A stretch of DNA of 33,506 nucleotides from Solirubrobacterales bacterium (GTDB lineage: Bacteria > Actinomycetota > Thermoleophilia > Solirubrobacterales > 70-9): positions 1 through 33,506 of the forward strand of contig JADGPJ010000025.1 of assembly GCA_017882505.1 (NCBI GenBank), in the 5' to 3' direction. Each line of letters opens with the position of its first letter. The stretch's first letter is position 1. The notes under the pieces are model-generated. The model ran no database searches. It saw nothing but the letters and a program-made list of their open reading frames with translations, and was not told the origin of the DNA. A program made the translations under genes and the position numbers. Below, piece by piece: positions 8,026 to 14,411 of this stretch.

Positions 8026-9417
8026 ATGGCTACGGCAGAGCAGGGGACGCGCCCGACCGAGGTCTCGATGGAGGAGATCGTCGCCCTCTGCAAGCGGCGC
8101 GGCTTCGTCTTCCCCTCCTCGGAGATCTACGGCGGCCTCGGCTCGACCTACGACTACGGCCACTACGGCGTCCTGCTCAAGGGAAACGTCAAAGCCGAGT
8201 GGTGGCGGGCGATGCTGCAGGAGCGCGACGACATCGTCGCGATCGACTCGGCGATCCTCCAGCACCCGCGGGTCTGGGAGGCGTCGGGCCACCTCGAGGG
8301 CTTCACCGATCCGCTGGTCCAGTGCCTCGGCAAGTGCAAGCGCCGCTGGCGCGAGGATCACCTGCGCGAGGCGGTCGCAGCCGAAGGCGGCGACCCCGAC
8401 GCCGAGCTGCGCTGCCCCGAGTGCGGCGGCGAGCTGTCGGAGCCGCGCCAGTTCAACCTGATGTTCGAAACCCACGTCGGCCCGGTCGCCGGCGAGGGCT
8501 CCGAGGTCTACCTGCGCCCGGAGACGGCGCAGGGGATCTTCATCAACTTCAAGAACGTGCTCGGCTTCGCCCGCAAGAAGCCACCGTTCGGGATCGCCCA
8601 GATCGGCAAGTCCTTCCGCAACGAGATCACCCCCGGCAACTTCATCTTCCGCACCCGCGAGTTCGAGCAGATGGAGATGGAGTTCTTCGTCCCGCCGGAC
8701 CAGGCGGAGCGCTGGTACCGGGAGTGGATAGAGATCCGCGAGCGTTGGTACACCGACCTCGGCCTCCGCCCCGACCACCTGCGGATCCGCCCCCACGACG
8801 CCGACGAGCTCTCCCACTACTCCTCCGGCACCAGCGACGTCGAGTACCTCTTCCCGATCGGCTGGTCGGAGCTGGAGGGGATCGCCAACCGCGGCGACTT
8901 CGACCTGAGACAGCACGCCGAGTTCAGCGGCGAGAAGCTCGAGTACTTCGACCAGCAGACCAAGGAGCGCTACGTCCCCCACGTGATCGAGCCCGCCGCC
9001 GGCGCCGACCGCGCCACCCTCGCCTTCCTCGTCGACTCCTACGAGGTCGAGGAGGTGGAGGGCCGCCAGCGCACCGTCCTCCGCCTGCACCCGCGCCTGG
9101 CTCCGGTCAAGGTCGCCGTGCTCCCGCTCGTCTCCAAGGAGGGCATGCCGGAGAAGGCGCGTGAGGTCTTCCAGGACGTCCGCCGCAAGCTCCCGGCCGA
9201 GTTCGACGAGGGCGGCTCGATCGGCAAGCGCTACCGCCGCCAGGACGAGATCGGCACCCCCTGGGGCGTCACCGTCGACCACCAGACGATGGACGACGAC
9301 ACCGTCACCCTCCGCGACCGCGACTCGCTGGAGCAGGTCCGGGTCCCGGTCGACGGCCTCGGCGACGAGCTGGCCGGACGGCTGAATCAGCCCTGGCGCA
9401 GCCCCAAGCTGGGCTGA
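8026..9417 (+). CDS. glyQS: Glycyl-tRNA synthetase (alpha2 type)
   Basis: Class II aminoacyl-tRNA synthetase charging tRNA-Gly, of the homodimeric type found in archaea, eukaryotes, Gram-positives and Actinomycetota. It is not the alpha2beta2 type of E. coli. The 463 residues include FVFPSSEIYGGLGSTYDYGH (about 28-47), cysteine pairs CLGKC and CPECG in an insertion, YLRPETAQGIF, and class II motif 2 around SFRNEITPGNFIFRTREFEQ. The end contains the anticodon-binding domain (VAVLPLVSKEG, GSIGKRYRRQDEIGTPWGVT). Start ATG 8026 fits both homology and the six-base spacing to TACGGT. Confidence 0.96.
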   Translation: MATAEQGTRPTEVSMEEIVALCKRRGFVFPSSEIYGGLGSTYDYGHYGVLLKGNVKAEWWRAMLQERDDIVAIDSAILQHPRVWEASGHLEGFTDPLVQCLGKCKRRWREDHLREAVAAEGGDPDAELRCPECGGELSEPRQFNLMFETHVGPVAGEGSEVYLRPETAQGIFINFKNVLGFARKKPPFGIAQIGKSFRNEITPGNFIFRTREFEQMEMEFFVPPDQAERWYREWIEIRERWYTDLGLRPDHLRIRPHDADELSHYSSGTSDVEYLFPIGWSELEGIANRGDFDLRQHAEFSGEKLEYFDQQTKERYVPHVIEPAAGADRATLAFLVDSYEVEEVEGRQRTVLRLHPRLAPVKVAVLPLVSKEGMPEKAREVFQDVRRKLPAEFDEGGSIGKRYRRQDEIGTPWGVTVDHQTMDDDTVTLRDRDSLEQVRVPVDGLGDELAGRLNQPWRSPKLG

Positions 9418-9482
9418 GCCGAGCGTCGGACAGCCGTGTACGCAGTCGTTCTTCGTTAATGCAGTGCGTCTGCGTGGCCGAG

Positions 9483-9488
9483 TAGGTT
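9483..9488 (+). promoter_or_regulatory. Candidate -10 element of the DUF4234 gene
   Basis: TAGGTT at 9483-9488 lies 36 bases before ATG 9525. The resulting leader of about 30 bases contains GGAGAG a few bases before the ATG as ribosome binding site. This gene therefore looks leadered, unlike many neighbours. No convincing -35. Confidence 0.3.
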
Positions 9489-9524
9489 CGAAATCGTCCC
9501 TGGATCGAACTTGAACGGAGAGAC

Positions 9525-10007
9525 ATGGCCTACGAGATGAAGATTCGCGGCACCGAGCATGAGGTGAAGGTCCGCAACCCGTGGGCGGTCGCCCTGCTGC
9601 CGATCATCACCCTCGGCATCTACCACCTGGTCTGGTGGTACAAGATCAACAAGGAGCTGAAGGAGTACGGCGAGGCGAAGGGCTACGACCTCGGCCAGAA
9701 CCCGACCAACTCGGTCCTGGCGCTGTTCCCCGGCGGCATCATCATCGTTCCGGCGCTGATGACCTACTGGCGCGGCACCAAGCGCGTCATGGGCGCCTCG
9801 ACTCTCAGCGGCAAGGAGCCGGTCAACGGTTGGATCGCGCTGCTGCTCTACCTCTTCATCTCGCCGGGCATGTGGGCCTACCTGCAGGTCTCGCTCAACC
9901 ACCTCTGGGAAGCCGAGGCCGACCCGCTGCCGGGCCATGAGGCTCCTCCGGCCGCCGACCCGCTGCCGCCGCGCCTGCCGGACGACCAGCCCCCCGCCGC
10001 CTCTTAG
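9525..10007 (+). CDS. DUF4234 family membrane protein
   Basis: A 160-residue inner-membrane protein of unknown function, recognised as DUF4234-like from VRNPWAVALLPIITLGIYHLVWWYKINKEL-type features. That is an Asn-Pro before a first helix ending in YxxxWWYKINKEL. Three hydrophobic segments are visible at about residues 20-41, 64-84 and 104-130. The N-terminus is short and hydrophilic; the C-terminal 25 residues are rich in Pro and Ala and probably disordered. The ATG at 9525 has a GGAGAG ribosome binding site. A strong hairpin follows its stop. Confidence 0.8.
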   Translation: MAYEMKIRGTEHEVKVRNPWAVALLPIITLGIYHLVWWYKINKELKEYGEAKGYDLGQNPTNSVLALFPGGIIIVPALMTYWRGTKRVMGASTLSGKEPVNGWIALLLYLFISPGMWAYLQVSLNHLWEAEADPLPGHEAPPAADPLPPRLPDDQPPAAS

Positions 10008-10022
10008 TCGGCCTCGAGCGCT

Positions 10023-10046
10023 CTGGCGGGCCTACGGGCCCGCCAG
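10023..10046 (+). terminator. Hairpin terminator after the DUF4234 gene
   Basis: CTGGCGGGCC (10023-10032) pairs perfectly with GGCCCGCCAG (10037-10046) around a TACG loop, starting 16 bases after the DUF4234 stop. It also covers the stop codon of the opposite-strand pseudogene (10032-10034), so it may serve both strands. No T-tract. Confidence 0.65.
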
Positions 10047-10449
10047 GAGGCGCTCGACCTCCTCCGCGTCGGCCTCGAGCGCCTTCGCCGCCTTCTTCGT
10101 CACCTTGCCGAGGTGCTCGATCGATACCTTGCCGCGGGCGAACCTCCAGGTCGCGACAGCGCGGCGTGGGCAGGGCCTGCAGCAGCGGATAGTCCTCGCT
10201 GCAGATCAGGTGCAGGGTGCCGCGGTTGAGCCAGGTGATCAGCAGCGAGCGGTCCTGGCTCAGCGCCCGGTCGATGTCCGCCGCGGTCAGGCCCGAGGTG
10301 CGGGCGCGGATCGCCAGGCGGGCGCCGCGCGGGTCCTGCCCCTGCACCGCGAGCAGGCGCTCGGCGACGGCAACCGGATCCCGAGCCGGCTCGCCGGAGA
10401 GGCCCTGCGCCGTCAGGCGCTCGGCGAGGGTCGCTGAGTTGCCACTCAC
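10032..10449 (-). pseudogene. AlkZ-like winged-helix DNA-binding protein (HTH_42), internally deleted
   Basis: The first ~97 residues from GTG 10449 read as the N-terminus of a winged-helix DNA-binding protein (PF06224 type; relatives include the DNA glycosylases AlkZ and YcaQ, usually 350-400 residues). They include RLLAVQGQDPRG, with a QxQ pair (Q36, Q38) like the AlkZ catalytic motif, and LNRGTLHLICSEDYPLLQAL. Just after PTPR the frame stops making sense. In the +1 frame the DNA continues as VATWRFARGKVSIEHLGKV and ends in ERLLAGP and TAG (10032-10034), which matches the usual C-terminal end of the same family. So the middle (roughly 200+ residues) is missing and the two ends are joined out of frame. 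It lies downstream of the alcohol dehydrogenase, on the same strand. Confidence 0.75.
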
Positions 10450-10480
10450 CTTCCGATCATCGCGCGCTCCTCAGCGCATT

Positions 10481-10505
10481 GCGGCGGGCGTGGGCGCCCG
10501 ACCGC
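10481..10505 (-). terminator. Hairpin terminator after the alcohol dehydrogenase
   Basis: GCGGCGGGCG (10481-10490) pairs with CGCCCG (10495-10500) plus CCGC (10502-10505), with one bulged A and a TGGG loop. It starts 9 bases downstream of the dehydrogenase stop (10514-10516, minus strand). No T-tract. Confidence 0.5.
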
Positions 10506-10513
10506 AGGGCGGC

Positions 10514-11542
10514 TCAGGCCGGTATCAGGATGCCCCTTCCGTGCAGGCGCCCGGCCTCGAGATCGTCCATGGCCTCGTTGACGGCGTCGAGGGGATAGGT
10601 CGAGGTGTGGAGCGTGACCCGTCCCTCGGCGGCCAGCGTCATCAGCTCGGCGAGGTCGTTGTAGGTGCCGACCAGGTTGCCGACGACGTTGATCTCGGAG
10701 GAGATGATGTCGATCGCGGGAACGCTGAGCACGCCGCCGTAGCCGATCACGTAGTGGGTCCCGGCCTCGCGCAGCATCGCGATGCTGTCCCCGAGGGCGC
10801 CCCCCTCGCCGACGAAGTCGAGCACCACCTCGGCACCGCGGCCGCCGGTGCGCTCACGCACCGCCTCGATCTCACTCCCGTCGACGAGGATCGTTTCGTC
10901 GGCCCCGCACTCGCGAGCCAGCTCGAGGGACCCCTCGGAGCGATCGAGCACGATCACCCGCGCCGCCGACAGCACCTTCAGCGATTGGATGCCGATGTGA
11001 CCAAGCCCCCCCGCGCCGATCACGACCGCGGTCGTCCCCGGGTAGAGGATCCGAGCAGCCTTCTTCACCGCGTGATAAGCGGTGAGACCCGCGTCGGCGT
11101 GGGCGGCGATGTCCTTGGGCTCGACTCCGTCGGGCAGCCTCACGACCGCCCGGGCGTTCGTCTTCAGCAGCTCGGCGAAGCCGCCGTCGGTGCTGATTCC
11201 TGGGAAGAGGCTGTTCTCGCAGTGCATGTCGTCGCCGGCCCGGCAAGCGCGACAGAGGCCGCAGGTGACCAGCGGGTGGACGATCACCGCGTCGCCGGGC
11301 TCGACGTTGGTGACCGCGCCGCCGACCTCCTGCACCCAGCCGGCGTTCTCGTGGCCGAGGGTGTAGGGAAGCTCGACGTTGCTCTTCTCCCGCCACTGGC
11401 CTTCGATGATGTGCAGATCGGTGCGGCAGAGCCCCGCCCCACCGATCCGCACGATCACGTCGAGCGGGCCCGTCAACTGGGGCTCGCTCACCTCTTCGAC
11501 GACCGGGCGCTGCCCGTAGCCATGCAGGCGAACGGCCTTCAT
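10514..11542 (-). CDS. Zinc-dependent NAD(P) alcohol dehydrogenase
   Basis: Medium-chain zinc alcohol dehydrogenase, 342 residues, reversibly oxidising an alcohol to an aldehyde or ketone. Catalytic zinc ligands C39 and H64 (in GHE, 63-65) are present. The structural zinc site is C94, C97, C100 and C108. An aspartate in HADAGLTAYHA occupies the usual third catalytic-ligand region. The Rossmann motif GAGGLGHIG lies near residue 177. The overall look (long LHIIEGQW start, YHAVKKA) resembles actinobacterial AdhD-like enzymes; the substrate is unknown. The start is ATG 11542, six bases after the stop of the NTF2-like gene, with GAAGGA a little upstream, so the two form an operon. Confidence 0.92.
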   Translation of the reverse strand: MKAVRLHGYGQRPVVEEVSEPQLTGPLDVIVRIGGAGLCRTDLHIIEGQWREKSNVELPYTLGHENAGWVQEVGGAVTNVEPGDAVIVHPLVTCGLCRACRAGDDMHCENSLFPGISTDGGFAELLKTNARAVVRLPDGVEPKDIAAHADAGLTAYHAVKKAARILYPGTTAVVIGAGGLGHIGIQSLKVLSAARVIVLDRSEGSLELARECGADETILVDGSEIEAVRERTGGRGAEVVLDFVGEGGALGDSIAMLREAGTHYVIGYGGVLSVPAIDIISSEINVVGNLVGTYNDLAELMTLAAEGRVTLHTSTYPLDAVNEAMDDLEAGRLHGRGILIPA

Positions 11543-11548
11543 CGCCGC

Positions 11549-11908
11549 TCAGTCCTTCGGGATCAGCGTGTAGCGGACGGTCTGCACGCGGATCAGACCG
11601 TCGCGGAAGACGAAGGTGTCGATCCCGTCCTCCACCTTGACCTTCTCCGACTCCGCCTTCCACTCGAGCAGGAGGACGTCGTCCTCGTAGATCTGGGTCG
11701 GCAACTCCCAGCTCGCTCCGGGAACGTCGCCGAGCAGTTTGACGAACCCCTGGCGCACTCCGTCCTTGCCCTTGAGGACACCGTCGGGGGTGATGAATAG
11801 AGCGTCCTCGGTGTAGTCGCTGACGATCCCGTCGAGATCCTCCGCCATGAGGACCTCGCCGTGGTGCTGGAAGACTTCCTGCGGCGTGCGATCGGTGATG
11901 GCCTCCAT
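11549..11908 (-). CDS. NTF2-like / SnoaL-like protein
   Basis: A 119-residue protein of the NTF2-like (SnoaL) cone-shaped fold. Typical features are the opening helix TPQEVFQHHGEVLMAEDLDGI, then YTEDALFITPDGVLKGKDGV, and the late beta strands VFRDGLIRVQTVRYTLIPKD. Such proteins bind or isomerise small hydrophobic molecules or act as dimerising accessory domains; the sequence does not fix a reaction. ATG 11908 is chosen because GGAGGA sits six bases upstream; a longer frame starts at 11956 but lacks a ribosome binding site. A minus-strand TAATTC (11939-11934) is a possible -10. First gene of a two-gene operon with the alcohol dehydrogenase. Confidence 0.82.
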   Translation of the reverse strand: MEAITDRTPQEVFQHHGEVLMAEDLDGIVSDYTEDALFITPDGVLKGKDGVRQGFVKLLGDVPGASWELPTQIYEDDVLLLEWKAESEKVKVEDGIDTFVFRDGLIRVQTVRYTLIPKD

Positions 11909-12025
11909 TTGCTTCCTCCTTTGTCGACGAAGCGAATTAGCCTGCCCAGAAAGCATCGTGGCACACGGCCGCTGCCGTGAGGCGAAGCGGATGTGAACCC
12001 CGCGATCGGGACCTGAGCGGCGGGC

Positions 12026-12151
12026 CTATTTTACGGCGAGCGGGTCGATCACGAACACCAGGGTGGAGTTCGGGGCGATCGGGCCGACCTGTTCGGAGCC
12101 GTAGGCGAGCCCGGGCGGAATGATCAGCTCGCGGCGGCCGCCGACCTTCAT
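12026..12151 (-). pseudogene. FKBP-type peptidyl-prolyl isomerase, C-terminal remnant
   Basis: The minus strand encodes 41 residues that match only the C-terminal third of an FKBP isomerase: MKVGGRRELIIPPGLAYG, then APNSTLVFVIDPL, ending at TAG (12026-12028). The codons just upstream (CAA GGG) extend the match to QGMKVGG, but the rest of the domain (about 70 residues) is absent. The ATG at 12151 lies inside the end of the PRC-barrel-like gene and overlaps its stop (ATGA). With such a short piece of the fold it is very unlikely to be an active isomerase. It could still be translated by coupling, so a functional micro-protein is not excluded. Confidence 0.7.
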
Positions 12152-12510
12152 CCCTTGCCGGAGAGGCGATCCCAGAAGCGGCGCAGGCCACTCGATTTGC
12201 CGCCGCCGAGGTCAGCCGGATTGAGCGCGAGCGAGCCCGGGTTGGCGTTCGGCTTCGGCAGCGCCGCGGCTTCGGCGGCGCTGATCTTCAGGACCAGGCC
12301 GTTTTCGAAGATCTCCCCCACCTCCGGGGCATCGACGAAACGGTGGCCCCCGGGCCCGGCGGTGGTGTCGAAGACGACACCATCGAACATGTCGAGATTC
12401 GGCGCCGAGAGCACCTTCACCACCCGACCGAGATTCTCGCCGTCGCTCGAGAACACCGGCACGCCTTTGGTCACGGTCAGGTAGGAGCTCGGCTCCCCCA
12501 GGTTCTCCAT
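12148..12510 (-). CDS. PRC-barrel-like domain protein
   Basis: A 120-residue protein with a single PRC-barrel-like domain (about residues 10-80). It reads VTKGVPVFSSDGENLGRVVKVL then FDGVVFDTTAGPGGHRFVDAPEV, the pattern of a small beta barrel seen in RimM C-termini and photosynthetic reaction-centre H subunits. The C-terminal 40 residues are Pro/Gly-rich, then basic (LRRFWDRLSGKG). The role is unknown; free-standing PRC-barrel proteins are usually adaptor-like. The start is ATG 12510, six bases after a TAGGCT hexamer, so probably leaderless. It is divergent from the acyl-CoA ligase (47-base gap). Its stop overlaps the start of the FKBP remnant. Confidence 0.72.
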   Translation of the reverse strand: MENLGEPSSYLTVTKGVPVFSSDGENLGRVVKVLSAPNLDMFDGVVFDTTAGPGGHRFVDAPEVGEIFENGLVLKISAAEAAALPKPNANPGSLALNPADLGGGKSSGLRRFWDRLSGKG

Positions 12511-12516
12511 CCGCCG

Positions 12517-12522
12517 AGCCTA
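12517..12522 (-). promoter_or_regulatory. -10 element of leaderless PRC-barrel-like gene
   Basis: The minus strand reads TAGGCT at 12522-12517, exactly six bases before ATG 12510. No Shine-Dalgarno is possible in this gap except the bases CGGCGG, which abut the ATG. Confidence 0.42.
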
Positions 12523-12540
12523 GCGGACGCGAAACCCGCT

Positions 12541-12546
12541 TAGACT
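12541..12546 (+). promoter_or_regulatory. Candidate -10 element of the acyl-CoA ligase gene
   Basis: TAGACT at 12541-12546 lies 11 bases before ATG 12558, giving a leader of only about 4-5 bases. The promoter lies inside the 47-base gap shared with the divergent PRC-barrel-like gene. Confidence 0.38.
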
Positions 12547-12557
12547 GCGGTCGGGAG

Positions 12558-14057
12558 ATGGATCTGAACCTCGCATCGATCGTCACCGAGAGCGCCGGTC
12601 GGGTTCCCGACGCCACCGCGGTGCGGCTGAACGACGCCGAGCTGACGTACGCGGAGCTCGACGAGTGCAGCGCCCGCCTGGCGACGTTGCTCGTGGAGCG
12701 CGGGCTGGGGCCCGGCGACCGGGTCGGGGTGATGCTGCCCAACGTCCCCGAGTTCCCGATCGCCTACTACGGGGTGCTGCGCGCCGGCGGGATCGTGGTG
12801 CCGATGAACGTGCTGCTGAAGCGGCGCGAGATCGCCTTCCACCTCGGCGACTCGGGAGCGCGGACGCTGCTTGCCTGGCACGGCTTCGCCGCCGAGGCGC
12901 GCGATGGCGCCGAGGACGCCGGCGCCGAGCTGATCGAGGTCGAGCCGGCCGCCTTCGCCGAGGCGCTCGCCGCGCACGAGCCCGCCGCCGGCGTCGCCGA
13001 AAGCGACGAGCAGGACACCGCGGTGATCCTCTACACCTCGGGCACGACCGGCAAACCGAAGGGAGCCGAGCTGACCCACCTCAACCTCTCCCGCAACGCG
13101 GACATCGCCTCGCGAACTACCTGCGAGGTGAACGAGGGGGACGTCATCCTCGGCGCCCTGCCGCTCTTCCACTCCTTCGGGCAGACGGTCAGCATGAACG
13201 CCTCGCTGCGGGTCGGTGCGACGCTGACGCTGCTGCCCCGCTTCGACCCGGGCGAAGCGCTGGCGACGATGCAGCGCGACGGCGTCACCCACTTCTACGG
13301 GGTGCCGACTATGTACGGGGCGCTGCTGCACCACCCCGGCCGCGAGGACTTCGACACCTCGGCGCTGCGAACCTGCATCACCGGCGGCGCCTCGATGCCG
13401 GTCGAGGTGCTGCGCGGCTTCGAACAAGCCTTCGGCTGCATCGTGCTCGAGGGCTACGGCCTCTCGGAGACCTCCCCCGTCGCCAGCTCCACCCACCCCG
13501 GCCGCGAGCGCAAGCCGGGTTCGATCGGCACCCCGATCGAAGAAGTCGAGATGCGGGTCGTCGACGGGGACGACAGCGAGGTCGCCCGGGGTGAGGTCGG
13601 CGAGATCGTGATCCGCGGCCACAACGTCATGAAGGGGTACTGGCAGCGCCCCGACGCCACCGCGGAGGCGATGCGCGGCGGTTGGTTCCACAGCGGCGAC
13701 ATGGCCCGCGTCGACGAGGACGGCTGCTTCTTCATCGTCGACCGCAAGAAGGACCTGATCATCCGCGGCGGCTACAACGTCTACCCGCGCGAAGTCGAGG
13801 AGATCCTCTACGAGCACCCGAAGATCCGCGAAGCGGCGGTGCTCGGCGTCCCCCACGACGAGTGGGGCGAGGAGATCGGCGCCGCCGTCGTCCTCCACGA
13901 GGGCGAGGAGCTGAGCGCGGAGGAGATCAGCGCCTACGTCAAGGACCGCATCGCCGCCTACAAGTACCCGCGCCTGGTCTGGTTCCTCGACGAGCTCCCC
14001 AAAGGCCCGACCGGCAAGATCCTCAAGCGCGAGATCGAGACTCCGGCAGCGGCCTGA
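12558..14057 (+). CDS. fadD: Long-chain acyl-CoA synthetase (AMP-forming)
   Basis: ANL-superfamily adenylating enzyme of 499 residues, activating a carboxylic (probably fatty) acid to its CoA thioester. Motifs in order: the AMP-binding P-loop TSGTTGKPKG at about 160-169, GYGLSETSPV near 302, and GWFHSGDMARVDEDG with DRKKDLIIRGGYNVYP before the hinge. Last comes the C-terminal lysine motif GPTGKILKREI near the end. The set fits medium/long-chain fatty acyl-CoA ligases; chain length cannot be read from sequence. A strong hairpin follows its stop. Its neighbour downstream is a lipid-binding R2lox-SCP2 protein, so a lipid role is plausible. Confidence 0.9.
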   Translation: MDLNLASIVTESAGRVPDATAVRLNDAELTYAELDECSARLATLLVERGLGPGDRVGVMLPNVPEFPIAYYGVLRAGGIVVPMNVLLKRREIAFHLGDSGARTLLAWHGFAAEARDGAEDAGAELIEVEPAAFAEALAAHEPAAGVAESDEQDTAVILYTSGTTGKPKGAELTHLNLSRNADIASRTTCEVNEGDVILGALPLFHSFGQTVSMNASLRVGATLTLLPRFDPGEALATMQRDGVTHFYGVPTMYGALLHHPGREDFDTSALRTCITGGASMPVEVLRGFEQAFGCIVLEGYGLSETSPVASSTHPGRERKPGSIGTPIEEVEMRVVDGDDSEVARGEVGEIVIRGHNVMKGYWQRPDATAEAMRGGWFHSGDMARVDEDGCFFIVDRKKDLIIRGGYNVYPREVEEILYEHPKIREAAVLGVPHDEWGEEIGAAVVLHEGEELSAEEISAYVKDRIAAYKYPRLVWFLDELPKGPTGKILKREIETPAAA

Positions 14058-14059
14058 CC

Positions 14060-14083
14060 GCCCGTCCCCACCAGGGGACGGGC
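14060..14083 (+). terminator. Hairpin terminator after acyl-CoA ligase
   Basis: GCCCGTCCCC (14060-14069) pairs perfectly with GGGGACGGGC (14074-14083), loop ACCA, starting two bases after the stop codon. A ten-base GC-rich stem; no T-tract follows. Confidence 0.7.
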
Positions 14084-14138
14084 CCGTCCTCGTCGAGGAA
14101 GGCGCCGCTCGGATCGCCGGCGCCGAACTGCGCCGCCG

Positions 14139-14304
14139 GACGATCACCTCGGCCCCCTGCTCGACCGGCTTGGTGCCGCGATGTTCGTCGAGGTCGGTCG
14201 ACCGAGTCGACCGTTACCTCGGCGACCGGTACGAAGCCGCCGCCGGCGACGCCGACTCCCTGGCGCTGATCGCGGTCCTCGGGCTACAGCGGATCGGCGC
14301 CTGA
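14139..14304 (+). pseudogene. Decayed coding remnant of unknown family
   Basis: Two reading segments in different frames look protein-like and join head to tail. The first runs from 14139 in one frame (DDHLGPLLDRLGAAMFVEV). The second runs from 14203 to TGA 14302-14304 in the +1 frame (RVDRYLGDRYEAAAGDADSL, then ALIAVLGLQRIGA). The frame break falls at a short repeated GTCGACC tract (about 14196-14212), a plausible slippage site. The family was not recognised. High-GC DNA often gives open frames by chance, so this is a moderate-to-weak call. It lies between the acyl-CoA ligase terminator and the R2lox promoter. Confidence 0.35.
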
Positions 14305-14345
14305 TAGCCCGACCGGCCTTCGTGATCGACCTCACCTGGGGAAAA

Positions 14346-14375
14346 CTGGCCAGGCAGCCAGGATCACGCTAGTCT
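14346..14375 (+). promoter_or_regulatory. R2lox-SCP2 promoter with palindromic operator candidate
   Basis: The inverted repeat CTGGC-N6-GCCAG (14346-14361) occupies the -35 region, and TAGTCT (14370-14375) is a good -10. The leader of about 30 bases ends in AAAGGAG, a strong ribosome binding site seven bases from ATG 14412. The overlap of the palindrome with the -35 position suggests repressor or activator control; the protein is unknown. Confidence 0.4.
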
Positions 14376-14411
14376 CCCCGTGCCGGCTATGCAACACCAA
14401 AAGGAGCAGAG

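Noticed and set aside
9470-9515. tRNA-like strings (GTGGCCGAGT and GGTTCGAAATC) between glyQS and the DUF4234 gene
   Set aside because: They look like a D-arm and a T-arm motif, but lie next to each other with no room for an anticodon arm or a paired acceptor stem. Probably chance.
12540-14147. 535-residue open frame opposite the acyl-CoA ligase
   Set aside because: Shadow frame of a strongly supported enzyme; no recognisable domain, and its codon pattern follows the antisense of fadD.
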